The notes below the pieces were generated by a model. The model was given only the letters and a program-made list of their open reading frames with translations, searched no databases and had not been told where the DNA came from. Of a stretch of DNA of 64,000 nt, positions 1-12,117 are shown one piece after another. The translations under genes were made by a program, and so were the position numbers. The DNA is from Lycocorax pyrrhopterus obiensis. Lineage: Eukaryota; Chordata; Aves; Passeriformes; Paradisaeidae. Numbering within the stretch: the first letter of the stretch is position 1; each line of letters opens with the position of its first letter. Where the stretch lies: NCBI GenBank assembly GCA_014706295.1, contig JACSVZ010000013.1, positions 1,763,231 to 1,827,230 on the forward strand. Direction: 5' to 3'.

Positions 1-307
1 TCCAAGAGACTTAAGGGAAAAAAAAACCAACACAAAAACAACCCTGCAACTGAAATCTGTGTGACTGCAAGGAAAGCTTTCCTTCTACTGCCTGTTTATG
101 ATGATCTGTCTGTGCCATGACATTTATTTGTGGTCTCTTAGCTCACAAGCCATGAGGATGAGAAGGAAACCTTTGCACTACAAAGGCAAGGATCTACCTC
201 TTCTGTGCTTCCAAGCTTTCCAAAAGATGTGTCACTTCTATCCCTGGCAACACCCAAGAACCCAAGCCTTCATCTTCCTCTATTAGAGAAAAAACATGTT
301 AAATAAT

Positions 308-354
308 AATATATTAATTACATGACATATTTTACGTCATATAATTAATATATT
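308..354. repeat. AT-rich inverted repeat (hairpin)
   Basis: Arms AATATATTAATTA (308-320) and TAATTAATATATT (342-354) are exact reverse complements. Inside them ATGAC pairs with GTCAT after one mismatch. Confidence 0.8.
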
Positions 355-355
355 A

Positions 356-587
356 TATGCTCTGAACTGTTGCACTTGTGGTACTCAAACTCTGCCTTTC
401 TTTACCAAGCAATGAAACCATCAGCAATATTTTCTTTAAATATATATTATGCTTAATATATATATAAATATATATATAAATATATATAAATATATATATT
501 TATGCTCTGAACTGTTGCACTTGTGGTACTCATAAACTCTGCCTTTCTTTACCAAGCAATGAAACCATCAGCAATATTTTCTTTAAA
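356..587. repeat. Direct duplication of about 85 bp around a TA-rich tract
   Basis: Copies at 356-440 and 501-587 both read from TATGCTCTGAACTG to CAGCAATATTTTCTTTAAA, with only a 2-base insertion in the second copy (CTCATAAACT against CTCAAACT). They are separated by ATATA-type simple sequence (about 441-500). The near identity suggests a recent event, probably slippage or unequal exchange through the AT tract. Confidence 0.9.
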
Positions 588-863
588 AGCTCTCAAAAAT
601 ACAGTTATTTTCAGTAAATGACATAAGGGGATGTCTCATAAACATGTTGCTGGCATTTCATTGGAGTGGTATCCTGCAGAATTCCCAGACACCACGGATG
701 AAGCACTGCACACCCCGAGCAGTTAAGCATCACTACTCACATCACTGTGCAGATGCACAGCTGAGCGATTATAGGAAAAATAAAAGTGGGAGACAGCAAG
801 AGTGAAGTGAGCCAATACTGCAATGCCAACCTTGGTTTTCCATAAGACAGAAATCCAACATAC

Positions 864-1333
864 CTGGCAGAAGACAGGTTTGTACTTCAGGGAGAAAGCC
901 TGGAGCAGTTCTTTCGAATCAGCGCAGTCTTTTTGTAATTTATCCACACAAAGGCACTTGGAGTGAATAAGGTTTGTGGTCAGCTGGTTCACGTCCATCC
1001 ACTGTGCAAACAGAGTGCTCTCCTCCAGCTGCTTGCCCAGGAGTTCCAGCCTGGCCTTGGCAGCAGAGTCCTTCTTCATGTATTCCACAAATCCATAGCC
1101 CTTGGAATGGCCGGTGAGCTCGCTGTAGACCAGGAAACACCTCTCCACGTTGCCATAGGCACGCACCAGTTCCTCAAACTCCTCTATCCTGAGGGAAAGG
1201 GGCAGGTTGGTGATGCACAGCAGAGCATCCGTTGGCTGGAGCTGCACGGAGATCTCCTTCCCACGGAGGGAATACTGGTGGAATTTCCGGATGGCGCTCT
1301 GGGCCTGCTCCCCATTTAACAGGGTGACAAAAG
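864..1333 (-). CDS. RAVER2: RAVER2 coding exon 3
   Basis: A 470-nt exon encoding residues 75-231: the end of RRM1 ([11 protein letters not shown]), all of RRM2 including RNP1 KGYGFVEY, and the start of RRM3, ending KPVFCQ. The acceptor is TTTTGCAG|CTTTTG and the donor CCAG|GTATGT, phase 0. The next exon is not in the window. Confidence 0.93.
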
Positions 1334-4300
1334 CTGCAAAAGACCAGGAGTGGGGACGTCACCTACCCTGGCTTATCTGCAGCCACACCTCTCCCTCCCC
1401 CTGAAACCACAGGTGAGAGCTGCAGATTTACCCAAAGATAAAACAGATAAATAGATCTATTGTATATATAATATATGTAATGTCTAAAATCCAGGATTAT
1501 CAACTGAACACCATGAGCAACTACCTCAAGAAGTGACTGTGTCGTGGTGCACATGACTTTACTGCTTGTAACCCAACCAAGTTTTATATGTGGGGAGCAA
1601 AATTAAATATTCTACTAGCAGACTTATTTACTAAATGAAATATTCCACGGAAGTCAACACGTTACAGATTCTACGGAATCTTTTTGATGACAACATCCAC
1701 AAATTCTCACTTTGGGGTTAACAGGTCTTTTTTGGGTTTTCAGTCCATAAAACATTTCACACAATCACACAGTCCCAGACTGGGTGAGGGTGGCAGGGAC
1801 CACCTGAGGGCCTCTTGTCCAACCTGTTCCTCCAGCAGGGTCACCCAGATGGGTTCCCAGTATCCCAAGGGATGGACATCCCACAGCTTCTCTGGACAAC
1901 CTGCAACAGTGCTGGGTGACCCTCACAGGGCAGAAGTGTTTCCTGATGTGAGCAAACTGCAAATGCATCTGGACCTGGGTAGGTTTTCCTCTCAGGCACG
2001 TGTGGTTTGTCCCAAGAGAGGCCTCAGAACCAGTTTTCCAAAGGGATTCAGCCAGCTGAGGTCAGCTTTGTCCCAGAGGGACACTCACTAAGGAATACTC
2101 CTGAGAGAGACCAGAGGGGACCAAAAAACTTCTGGTCAACACCAGAAAGTTTCCAGCTTTCACTGGCTTCAGTAGAAGGTGACAAAAAAGGCACTGAGGG
2201 ACACCAGACAAGCTCTGACAGTCCATGACTTCACACACAGCACGTGATGTTCCTCACAGAACTGAAATATATGAAAGTTTTTAAGTTCTCACCTGTTCTT
2301 TTATTCCTGTCCACGTAACAATACTTGATTTCATAATCTTTAAACAAGTCGTGGATTTCCTGCAAGGGAAAAGTACAAGTAACATCACATAAAAAAGGCA
2401 CCAAACCAAGCAAGTGTATAAATTCATCCTCTTTTCAAACAAAACCAAAAACTTCCCCAACAAACAGAAAATTTCACCATAGAAACACTATCAAATATTT
2501 GTTTTTAAAGGAGTTGGTTACACTGCTGCAGCAATGTTTTTCTCTCACATAAAAACCTGGCTTGCTGAATTTGATTAATTTACTTTTCACTCTCTGAGGT
2601 CACATAAACACAAAAGGGCATCCTGTAACTGTCTTTTGATAAAGACAAATAACATCACAGCTCATTAAATAGCAAAACCCTCTCCATTTCTCTGAAGTAC
2701 AACTGGCAGAACTAAAATACCACATGGACAAGAAATACGGGCAGCATCACATCACCAAACTTATTGAGGGCAGCAATGCTGCCCCCAAACCCAACAGTTG
2801 CTTCAGTTTCCTGCTCAAGTTCACTTTAATAGATTTTTCACTCTTAATAATGGATATTCTTTCACCCAGCAGATAATTGTGGCCAGAGTACCCCCTGGAA
2901 AGTATCCTCTATCAATTACTGCACAGATGCTCAACAGAGAATCAATCCCAAGAGTGTTATTTGCTCCCACTAATTAATGGGAAGAGAGGAGGGGTGGGTA
3001 AGAGCAAGTCTAAGAGGAGTTTGCTACAGCGATTCCCAAAAAACCAAGGTGCACATGCCCCAAAAAACCCACAAATTATTGTTTTATGTGCTGAGAAGGG
3101 AAACATGAACATTCATCACCCCAAGGAGAAACCAGGACCACTAACCTGGATATTTGTATTATTTTAACTGGATAAATCCCATACACAAGAGTGCAAAATG
3201 ATTTCAGCAAGCAAAATAATCAACCAGCTTTGTCTGAAAGTTTAATTGCAGCCAATTTCCAGCAGCTGAGTGGAGTTGCAGGTTTGGTAATTCAATACAC
3301 GGAGCCTAAAGGTTAATTGGGTTCTCTGTGAGTGGTATCAGGTGCACACCTTTAAGTCAAGAGAGCACCAATCTCTGGTTTCACTATTCAACAGCTGTCA
3401 AATACTGCATCAATAAAATATGGCAGCATTTCTCCAGCTCCCACACGTCCTCTAATAAGGTGTGATAAGGACGGGGTTTCTGAAATGCAAGATACACCCA
3501 AAATTCAAGCCAGGAAGGGGATTTGAGTGTGGACACATCTCAAACAAGAATTAGATGGTTCATCATCAGACATGAGAGACTGAAAAGACACTTTCTGCAC
3601 AGTTTCAGCAGCTCAGTTGTGCTGTGCCACTGAAGACTCCAAAGAAATTATTTTTGTCCTACTCTGAAAAAGAGTAGAGAATCTGCCCTTTTGATTCCTG
3701 TATTATTTTACAAGAGCAACACTGAAAGTTTTATATGATGATTAGGTAGCAGGAAATATTTTTTCAAACAGCTCTGAAGCCTCTTTTGAAAGTCATCTGT
3801 GTATCAGATGATTCCACATGATTTCCCAGTAACTGCCTGAAACTTTGAGAGGAAAAACAGCCCCTAGTGAACAACTCTTTGGGGGATAATGATGTAAAAT
3901 ATGATGAACACATAAGGGAGATTTAAAATGAAAGCCTAATTTAAGCATAGAAATTCTGGTAAAGATTTTAACACCAGCTTCCACAGGTGGTTGCAAACAC
4001 TGCCAGGTTTGTGCAAAGGGCTCTGCCAGGAAGGTTCTGGTTCTTGAGCTCTCATGGACTCTTGGCAGGGCTGAGACCTTCACCTGTGGAACTGGGGTTG
4101 TGCAGTGTTTCAGTGAAAGCATTTCTCACATAAACACCGTTTGTGAGGATTTACAAAGATAAAACACACCCTGCCAACTCTAGGAAAACGTGTACTCCTT
4201 CAATTAAACAGCTGCAAGTATCTATGTGTTACACTGCAATTTTTCTACTTGGTAAGCCAGCTTTAACTCAGGCACTCCTCTAAACTTCACCTCCAACATC

Positions 4301-7300
4301 TTCCAGCACTCAGGTCTGGTAGAAAAGAAGGAACAGTGCTCCCATTGTGATGTTGTTCCCAGTTCCTGCTCCCCACAGCTCAGGGCAGAAGTGTCAGGGA
4401 CAGCAATGGGAACGACTCAGCACTGATCCCTGTGGTCCAAGCAGTTCCCCAGGACTGGGCCAGGAGGGAATGTTTACTCTGGGAGAAGAAGGGGGTCAGC
4501 CAAGTCAGGTATATCCTCTGCTGCGACCCTCTTAACTTGCAAGGAATGTAAGCAGAGGGATGTTTCCCTGAGAACGGCAGAAACAAACAGCCGCCGCTCG
4601 TTCCCATTCCTGGTGTTCTCCCGGCTCTGCTCTGCAGAGCTCCTGCACCCCCAGCCCGGCAGGCAGGGAGCAAACCCTGAGCACTGCCCTTAACGCTGAG
4701 GTGTAGTAAAGCAGGAGGAGTAAACTCGGAGTGGTACCACACCTGAGCAGTGGCCGCCAGCCCAGGTGCCACCACCTTGTCCAAGCTCCGATATCCACAT
4801 CCGAACATTCCGGTGACAAAACTGCTCCTCCTGAAGGGCTTTTTCCCCTTTAATAAATGAATTAATCTGCTAATCTACAAAAACTGACTGACAACCACCA
4901 CAGTAATCCTCATTTAACTGCACCCTACTAAGTCTAAACAACAGCAACATCTACCAACATGCTGAAGGCCCACACTGGACAAATTGTGTTTTGACAACAA
5001 AAATGTTCAGCAGTTCTAAAGCTTTCTGGTCCCTTCCAACGCAAACCATTCCAAGATTTTTTGATCTTGGAACAGAAATATAACCAATAATCCTTAGCTA
5101 CTATACAGCCCCTTAGCTACTCTACAGCCCCTTAAACCTTTAAAAGCAGATAATCTTATCATCAGTAAAAATTAAAATTGTAACTAAGAAATAATCAGTT
5201 ATGCACGGAAATTATCAGAAAAAGCAAAATCAAATGTAAAAAAGGGAGTTTAAGAGAAATCATTCTTTTTCCTTTAAAAATTGGATTGTTTACTACTATA
5301 AATGTGGTCTTGAAATACTTCAGTTCTTGCCCTGTCCTGTCTTGAGAAGAAAAATTGGCAACTTGAGTTTTCAGCACTTATTATCAGTTTGAGACTTGCA
5401 CCTCCAAGACAGAAAGAGTTCCTTAGACAGAATCTTTGTGTTTAGGACCTGCACTGTTTGAAACACAAATGAGAAAGGGAGTCATCCACAGGCACATTTG
5501 CCCTGTTTATCAAACTAGTAAAGCTCAGTGGTTTATTTCTAATAAAAGCAGCTTTTCCTACCCAGGATCTCAGTGCAAGGGAAAAAACATCCAAGAAATT
5601 CTCAGTGCTCACCTGGAACAATACATAAAACATATACAATAATGTAAATAAAGCCTACAGCACACCAAACCCAAGCACTTTTCTCTCTCTAGATGTAAAA
5701 CTAGACTTGATATTAGATGTAGTAATTGTGCTATTCTGGCAACAAAATATTTAACAATTCTAAGGGTGCCTGGCCAGATTTCTGCAGTGAGCTTTAGGGA
5801 AGTTTCCAACATAAACACTCTCCAAGTCTGGTCTATAACTTGGCTCTCACTGAGCAGCTGAAGGCCTAAACTTCACATGCATATTCTGGAAATGGGAATC
5901 AATTAAGTTTAAAGTAGTTACTTGGCTAACCAAGAAGTTTTAAATCATCTCAGAGCTGAAAAAGGCTTTGTTTCCAGTTGCGCAGGCAGGGCAGGAAAAA
6001 GAGAACTTCTCAGAAAAAAAGGCTTTACATCTACAAATGATATAATGGGATGTTCATTTAATTCAAATTTTAGACTGTTAAATATTTGAGTTCATGACAC
6101 GACACATGGATTTCACTGCAGATATTACATAAATAATAAGTAGTAAACAAGAGAATATTGACACAATTTAAAGTAATAGAATGTTACTAAGGGGAAAACC
6201 GAGAGGCTCTGTTGGAGAACAAGTGGAGCACTCAGCAGCAACAAGAGGGTTAATAAAAAAACCAAAAGGACTGATGCAAAGTGCAATTTTAACCATCTCC
6301 TGACCACAGAGGTAGAAGGACCTCAAAATTTCATCAACTGCTGGATAAATCCCCCTGTGCTCCTAAGAAGCAACGTTTCAGGCGAAGACTGAGCTCACCA
6401 CACCTCTTCCTTCACAATTTCCAAGTGGTTTTCAGTGCCGAGATAAAGGAAGTTCTCAGAGGAGCAAAGGTGGAGGATCAAGTGTGGGATGTGGCACATA
6501 TTGACCTGCCCAGGAACAGCGAGCACTGAGGTGTGTCCCAAAGCTCCTGCTCAGCACACTCCCTCTTCATTTCCACAGCCCCAAACTAGGAAACCTGAAA
6601 TGGATTCAAGCCTGTCGTTCCAGGCCATAAACTGCTTTTGGGGCAAACCTTTGTGTTTGAGAATTGATTCTCACTTTTGTAAGGTCATAGCCCTCAAAGA
6701 TCTTTAGGGAAGTAATGTAAGAAAATGTGAAGACAGGAAAACAAGAGTTTCTCAATGGAATGGAAAACCTTTTCCTCTGATCTCCCAGAGACTTTTGAGT
6801 GTTGGTAAGAGGATCTCTATGGGACTGGAAATTAATTCCATCATCCTGGGTATACTGGGCAGTGTGAGAGCTACATAAAAGAGGGAAAAGACACAGAAAG
6901 AGGTAACCTGAGAGAGCAAGAGCTCAAAGCAAAAGAAAAGTAATAAAGAAAACTTAAAAATGTACATCTTAAGGCATGAGAGCTGCTCCCTCTCCACAAT
7001 GTGCCTTTCATGTTCAGGCAGTGTGACAGAGGAGTAATGAAAACACAAAGGCTCTTCTACTTAAAGGTCTGGCATCCAACAGATTGGAGAGAGCGCTCCC
7101 TCAAATCATCACACCTCATTAAAGGCTCTCCATCAAAAAGGAACAAGGAAAAATTACGGCTAATCCAGGGAGAAAGGGAAAGAAATGCTACAACCCCACC
7201 AGAACAGCACCATGCTAAGCAGTGATTTGGCTTTTGATCAGGAACAGACACCAGTGAAAAAAACGGAATGGGTCCACCAGGTCCCAGAACACCAAATAAA

Positions 7301-10300
7301 TCCCTATCCCAGGTGGACTGTACCGGTTTTGTACCAACACCTCAGTGTTTCATTGTTCTCTGGATTCTGTATGCCCCAGGAGAACCACGGGGTGTTAAAA
7401 TAATTAACCAGCCCTACTTTGCTGCATGTCCTACATTAAAGTAGAGCGTCCCCTCCATCGGATTTATTCTGTAGAACTGTAACATTGTGGCATTCAGGGA
7501 TAATCAACCCAAAAATGGTAGGGAGCAAATGTATCTTCCACAGCATCTTCTCTTATCTGTACAGAGGGGAAGCAAAAAGCCAACAGCCCTCGCTGGGCAG
7601 CTGATCTTGGCACAGAACACTGGAGATTTGGCTACAAATCTCAGTTATGATGAGCAAAAAAGATAAATAACCCAAGGTCTAATCTTCCCAGCAGGAACTC
7701 CATGGGATAGGAACTGGCATCCCATATCAGAGTCTGCTGATTGCGTCCCAGTGATGAGCCACTGCCCCTATGGAAGTTCATCAGCCACAAATACGGAGCC
7801 ACTAACAGTGAAAAAACAACAAATTGGAGGGAACCAAAATTAATTCTTGTAATCCATTGGGGTAATTACAGAAAAAATGCAAAAGAAACAGAAGTTGACA
7901 CCAACGTCCTGGTTTGGGATGGGACAGAATTAGTTTTGTTCTTACTGGTTCAGTGCTCTGTTTTGAACTTAGGATGAGACTAATGTTGATAACATGGGGA
8001 TGTTTCAGTTGTTGCTAAGCAGAGCTTACTCTGAGCCAAGGACTTTCCAGTTTCCCACGCACAGGTGCATGGAATGCCAGGAGGGAGCAGAGCCAGGACA
8101 GCCAAAGGGATATTCCACACCACAGAATGTCATGCCCAGTATATAAACTGGGAGCAGCTGGCATCAGTCAGCGAGTGGTGAGCACCTACTGGGCATCACT
8201 TGTTCCTCTTGGGTTTAATTCCTCTCTCTCTCCTTTTTATTACAATTAATATTAGTATTAGTAGTCTTATATTAATTTTAGATATGTTTTATTTTGCTTC
8301 AATAATTAAACTGTTCTTACCTCCCAAGCTTTACTTTTCCCCTGATTCTCCTCAGCACCAGAGCAGTGAAGAAATGAAAAAGTGGCTCTGTGGTGCGTAT
8401 TTGCTGACTGGGGTAAAACCAATACAAACTCCTTTTTAGTGAGGTACAACTTCACTTCCATTCTGGTCATCCCGAAGTTCCTGGCATCTCTTTACCAGAA
8501 AAGGAGAGAGGAAGGTGTTATTTCCTTCCCTCCCTCTGCTCAGAGCAGTCCTCCTGCCTCCAGAGCACTGGGAGCAGTTTTAGGATAGTTCCAAGGCCCT
8601 TCTGGTTGCAATTTCTGCTCTTACAACATCCCACGGGACTGTGTTCCTTGTGCTGGAATGGATGATTGATCAAGGCTGGTGGCTCAGGGAGATGCACATA
8701 CAACAAGGCAATCCAAGAGACTTCCAGCAGAGAGATCCCTGATCCATTGCCAAGCACTGATCACAAGAAGAGGAATCACTACAACCACTCTCACTTTTAA
8801 GTCTCTTGGCAAAGATTCTTCCTCCAAACATCAGTCTTACCACAACACCACATCAGAGGCCATCAATGCTAACAAGAACAGACTCAATATCTGATACTCT
8901 TCAAAAGGTCTGACACCAAGGGGACAATCTTACTGCACAACATCCCATATCACTGCCCTGCCCTAATGAAGCCATACAATGACTGCTCTGCTAAGAGCAC
9001 ATGACACTTTCCCACTCTGGCAAGAAGAACTGGAATTGGAGGAGTGTGATCTGCCAAGGCTGCAGGAGGAGAGTGAATCATTGCTCTGAGCATGTATCCC
9101 AGTGAAGCTCCATGGAGAAACAGGGAAGCCTCTTGCGACCCTCCACACAGCCTGCTCCACTCTCAGCACTGAATTCTGCTCTTATGACACAGTCACTGCT
9201 ACAGATATCAAAGACCTGAATATTTAGAGAGGTCAGCAATACCCCATGGCCATTTCTAGGTCATTATCACACCACACATTTGATACTGTGTTGGAGGAAT
9301 CCCATGGCGATGAATTTGGGGAATTACCTGGCAACTCTGGAAGAGTTCAACATCGATCAACTTGCCAACTGAACAGCAAACGGAGACTCTGCCTTCAAGA
9401 ACAGTGAAGATGTAAAGATGTTTACCACAGATCTGCCACAAAAACCCCTTTCTCTATGGCTGTAGTGACAGAATTGCCTGAAAAAACACTGATCCTGCAG
9501 GTATCTATGTGTAGGTTGAGCTCTGTTTGGTTTCTAAGACTGCAAACCTGTTTCTGGTTCAGAAACCTCACGGCTAAGAGACATTTCTTCTGTGGCCTCA
9601 AGAGTAATTTATTTTTTTAATTGAGTTTAACACAGGTGGGGTTCCAAAGGTAATCGAAGATTACAAGTACCATAATAAAGTTAATATGTAGCTACAACTG
9701 GCACAGGAATTACATTCATTATATAACTACATATTAAAAAAAAAAGTTTTTTTCTTACTTTTCTGACAAAACTGAGTATTTCCACCAAGCTCCCTCTATC
9801 AGCAGAACAGTCGTTTTTCACTTCAAAACTATTTTGGCAAATCTTGGCCTCACTCTTCACTTAACAACAAATGGCAGCAAAGCCAACACCCCAACACACA
9901 GAGATGAATAGTAACATTTATGAAAACCTATTCTGGGAGACTTGGCTGCATTTCAGTGATGTTCATCTCCCTCCTGACAGAGAATAAACTGGCCAGGTCA
10001 GAAATAGTTTATCTGATTTTACTTGGCTCACCCATTACTTCAAGGAGAAAAGAGAAGACAAACCCGTGTTTACCGCAGGTGTTAACTGGCAACAAGAAAT
10101 GTTAAATTCCATGGTAATTCTGGAAATATATGACAGCCAAATTCACAGGTAAGACTTAACATGCCTGACCACAAATACACTTCTTTCCAAAACTGCTCCA
10201 GGACAGAAACTTTCTCTCTATAGCACAATTCTTCTGCCTTTTTTAGCAACACCAGTAGCTCAACAATGTTAAAAACTAAAGTGACAATTTGTAAAGTGCA

Positions 10301-11893
10301 TTTCAGGATCTGTACATGGTGTACAGGGCAACATTAGAACCATTAGACATACAGAAAAAAAAGGCATCTAAGCGCTGCTTTTAAGCCATCAAAACAAAAA
10401 GAAAACTCCAGAAAACTCCGTGGCTGCAGAATTTGACCTTAATGTTGGTATTTCCCTGGAGCACACTCCAGCTCAGCAAGCAACGCCAAACTCGACAGGT
10501 TCCATACAGGTGAATTCCCACATGGGAATTCATGGAGGACCTGCAGTGGGAGCAAAGGACACAACTGGAGTGCCAGGGAGTGCTCCTGTCCTGGCCATCC
10601 ACACCAAGCATCTGGTGACACACCAGCCAAAGCCCTCTCTGTCAACACTGTCACTTCATGAAGAGACGACGAAGATTAGCAGCGTTCACCAAGCTGTGAG
10701 TTTGCTATTGATCAGCTCCTCAGGCTCCTATAAATAGAGGTGCCTAAAGCACCCTAACAAAGCTGTCATCTCTAAACTTTTAACCACCCCCGACCCCACC
10801 AGAGCAGGGCCAGACACACCGAGAGGCACCGCGTACGCGAGAACAAAACAGCCAGAAGCGCAGCGGCCAGCTGGGTGCTGCGGGTCGGATTACAGCGAGC
10901 GCTGAAGAGCCTCTCCAAAATGAATAGTCCCTTTTTCTGCCGGAGTTATGCAGAAACTGAGAGTCTGCACGTGCTGCTCTTACCCGCAGGTAGTAAAACC
11001 ACCTGTGCTTTAGAGAGGGGGGAGGCAGACGAGGAGCAGAGCAGAACAAAAGCCGCAGTTACTTTTTTTTTTTTTTATACATACTTGTGCATCAAGTTGT
11101 GTGTTTGGAGCTGGTGAAGTGACTGTGCAGCTAAATCACCTCAGCATCTGACTCACAGCACTCGGTTGAAGAGTTCAGCGACCATCTCCTACCAACACCA
11201 GCAATTTGAGCGGAATTTTCCTTAACCACCCTCAGACTGCGGAAAACCGCTTTCCCTCGCTACGTCTGGCTCACCTCACAATAAAAAAAAAAAAGCCGGT
11301 CTGGAAGCTTTTTAGCTCCGATTTCGCACCGAAAGCGGCTGTGCTGCAGTGCCCTACCTGTGCGCACACAGGTGCCGCCTCCCCGGCGGCGCTCCCGTTA
11401 CCCGCTCACCCACGCCGAGCCCCGGCCTCGCTCCCTCACGCCTCGGGGCCGCAACCCCGGCTCCCCCCGGGGAGTGGTGCCCGGCCAGCCCGGCGTGGTC
11501 CCCGGTGAGGGCGCGGACGGCCGAGCCGGAGCCGCTCTCCGCAGGTAACAAAGCCGCCCCCCACAACCGGCGCCGTGCGGGGCAGCGCCGGGGGGAGGCA
11601 GCGCCCCGCGGCCGCCGAGCCCCGCGGGGGACCTGGGGCTGCCCCGCGCCTCCCTCCCCGCTGCCGGCCCCTGCCTGAGGCGCGGGCGGGAGCGCGCCAC
11701 GCCGCCGGGCGGCTGCGGGCAGCGCTGGCGGCCGTACCTGGCTGCTGCTCTCGGCCGGCAGGTTCCGCAGCAGGATCTTGCGGCGGTTGCCCAGCTCGCG
11801 GCGGGTGCTCGCCAGCCGCCTCGCCACCTCCTCGGCGCTCAGCGGCGGCGGCTCCGCGGGCAGCGCCGCGCCGCGCTCGGCTCCCGCCGCCAT
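864..11893 (-). CDS. RAVER2: RAVER2, ribonucleoprotein PTB-binding 2 (5' part of gene, exons 1-3)
   Basis: Join of 11738-11893, 2293-2359 and 864-1333 on the minus strand. It gives 231 codons with no stop and consistent phases, and continues beyond base 1. Raver proteins are RNA-binding co-regulators with three RRMs that bind PTB and shuttle between nucleus and cytoplasm (family knowledge). RRM1 begins at about residue 38 (RKILLRNLP). RRM2 has RNP2 at about 112-119 ([10 protein letters not shown] region) and RNP1 at 152-159 (KGYGFVEY). RRM3 begins near residue 201 (KCLCVDKL). The start is the ATG at 11893, in a strong context (A at -3, G at +4) inside a CpG island. The N-terminus before RRM1 is shorter than I recall for the mammalian protein. 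RAVER2 rather than RAVER1 is chosen from the RRM wording and the CACHD1 neighbour. Confidence 0.93.
1334..2292 (-). other. RAVER2: RAVER2 intron 2
   Basis: It contains one CR1 fragment (1761-1985) and otherwise no recognisable element. Confidence 0.8.
1761..1985 (-). mobile_element. CR1 LINE fragment
   Basis: A diverged CR1 3' region read on the minus strand: CACAGTCCCAGACTGGG..GGCAGGGACC, followed by TTGTCCAACC and CAACCTGCAACAGTGCTGGGT-like text. No reading frame remains. Confidence 0.7.
2293..2359 (-). CDS. RAVER2: RAVER2 coding exon 2
   Basis: A 67-nt exon encoding residues 53-74 ([20 protein letters not shown], then RT), the middle of RRM1. The acceptor is CCCTTGCAG|GAAATC and the donor ACAG|GTGAGA. 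It begins in phase 0 and ends in phase 1, fitting exons 1 and 3 exactly. Confidence 0.92.
5025..5070 (+). mobile_element. CR1 LINE 3' tail fragment
   Basis: GGTCCCTTCCAACGCAAACC then ATTCCAAGATTTTTTGAT is the 3' end of CR1 with decayed terminal octamers. Confidence 0.6.
7905..8426 (+). mobile_element. Solo LTR, avian ERVL type
   Basis: The stretch follows the known avian ERVL LTR layout. It starts at GTCCTGGTTTGGGATGG, passes GTTGTTGCTAAGCAGAGCTTAC and GGACTTTCCAG, has a TATA box at 8142-8147, then GGGCATCACTTGTT, an AATTAAA polyadenylation-like site at 8304-8310, and ends near GGGTAAAACCAATACA. It is about 522 bp, consistent with a full LTR. No retroviral coding sequence adjoins it, so it is a solo LTR from recombination. 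No clear target-site duplication was found. It lies antisense to RAVER2. Confidence 0.8.
11738..11893 (-). CDS. RAVER2: RAVER2 coding exon 1
   Basis: It encodes residues 1-52, from MAAGAERG to ESSSQ. The donor is CAG|GTACGG, phase 0. The residues before RRM1 are Ala/Glu/Arg rich, and the exon ends just inside RRM1 after the RNP2-like RKILLRNLP. The frame stays open upstream to 12148, but that stretch runs into a CR1 repeat, so the first ATG of the Raver-like sequence is preferred. Confidence 0.9.
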
Positions 11894-11897
11894 CTTG
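11886..11897 (-). promoter_or_regulatory. YY1-type motif over the RAVER2 start codon
   Basis: The minus-strand sequence CAAGATGGCGGC matches the classical YY1 core (AAnATGGCGGC), often found just downstream of TSSs of CpG-island genes. Here the ATG of the motif is also the translation start, so the 5' UTR is probably short. Confidence 0.6.
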
Positions 11898-12117
11898 CAG
11901 CGCGCCGGGGACCGCGGGGGGAGCGCGACGCTGAGGCCGCCCCCGCCCTGCCCCGCCCGGGGGGAGCCTGAGGGAGCCCCCGGGCCCGGCCCCTCACGGC
12001 CGCCAGACCCCGGCCCGCGGAGGCCCGGAGGCACAGAGGGCCACCGGAGCAGGCTCGGTGCTGCTCGTAACGGAGCTCCACGGGGTGTGCGGGATGAACG
12101 GGAACGCAGCGGCAATT

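Larger units (their letters stand above)
1..863 (-). other. RAVER2: RAVER2 intron 3 (partial)
   Basis: Intron downstream of exon 3. It holds an AT-rich palindrome (308-354), a TA-rich tract (439-500) and a direct duplication of about 85 bp (356-440 and 501-587). I see no exon resembling the remainder of RRM3. Confidence 0.7.
2360..11737 (-). other. RAVER2: RAVER2 intron 1
   Basis: A 9.4-kb intron. It holds a short CR1 tail (5025-5070) and a solo ERVL-type LTR (7905-8426). The rest is unique AT-rich sequence with no exon of RAVER2 or any other gene that I recognise; open frames at 4380-4808 and 10420-10737 have no support. Confidence 0.75.
11340..12060. promoter_or_regulatory. RAVER2: CpG island / RAVER2 promoter and 5' UTR
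   Basis: A very GC-rich, CpG-dense block, unlike its AT-rich surroundings, that encloses RAVER2 exon 1 and its start codon. This is a typical TATA-less CpG-island promoter. The transcription start cannot be fixed by eye but should lie between the ATG at 11893 and about 12060. Several long ORFs here on both strands reflect GC-rich composition. Confidence 0.85.

Noticed and set aside
8640..9450. Possible decayed coding sequence or retrovirus remnant next to the ERVL LTR
   Set aside because: Short frames on both strands are broken by stops and match nothing I can name; no primer-binding site follows the LTR. Left as unannotated intron.
10420..10737. A 105-codon plus-strand frame upstream of the CpG island
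   Set aside because: No domain, no conservation evidence and no splice partners; lies in RAVER2 intron 1.
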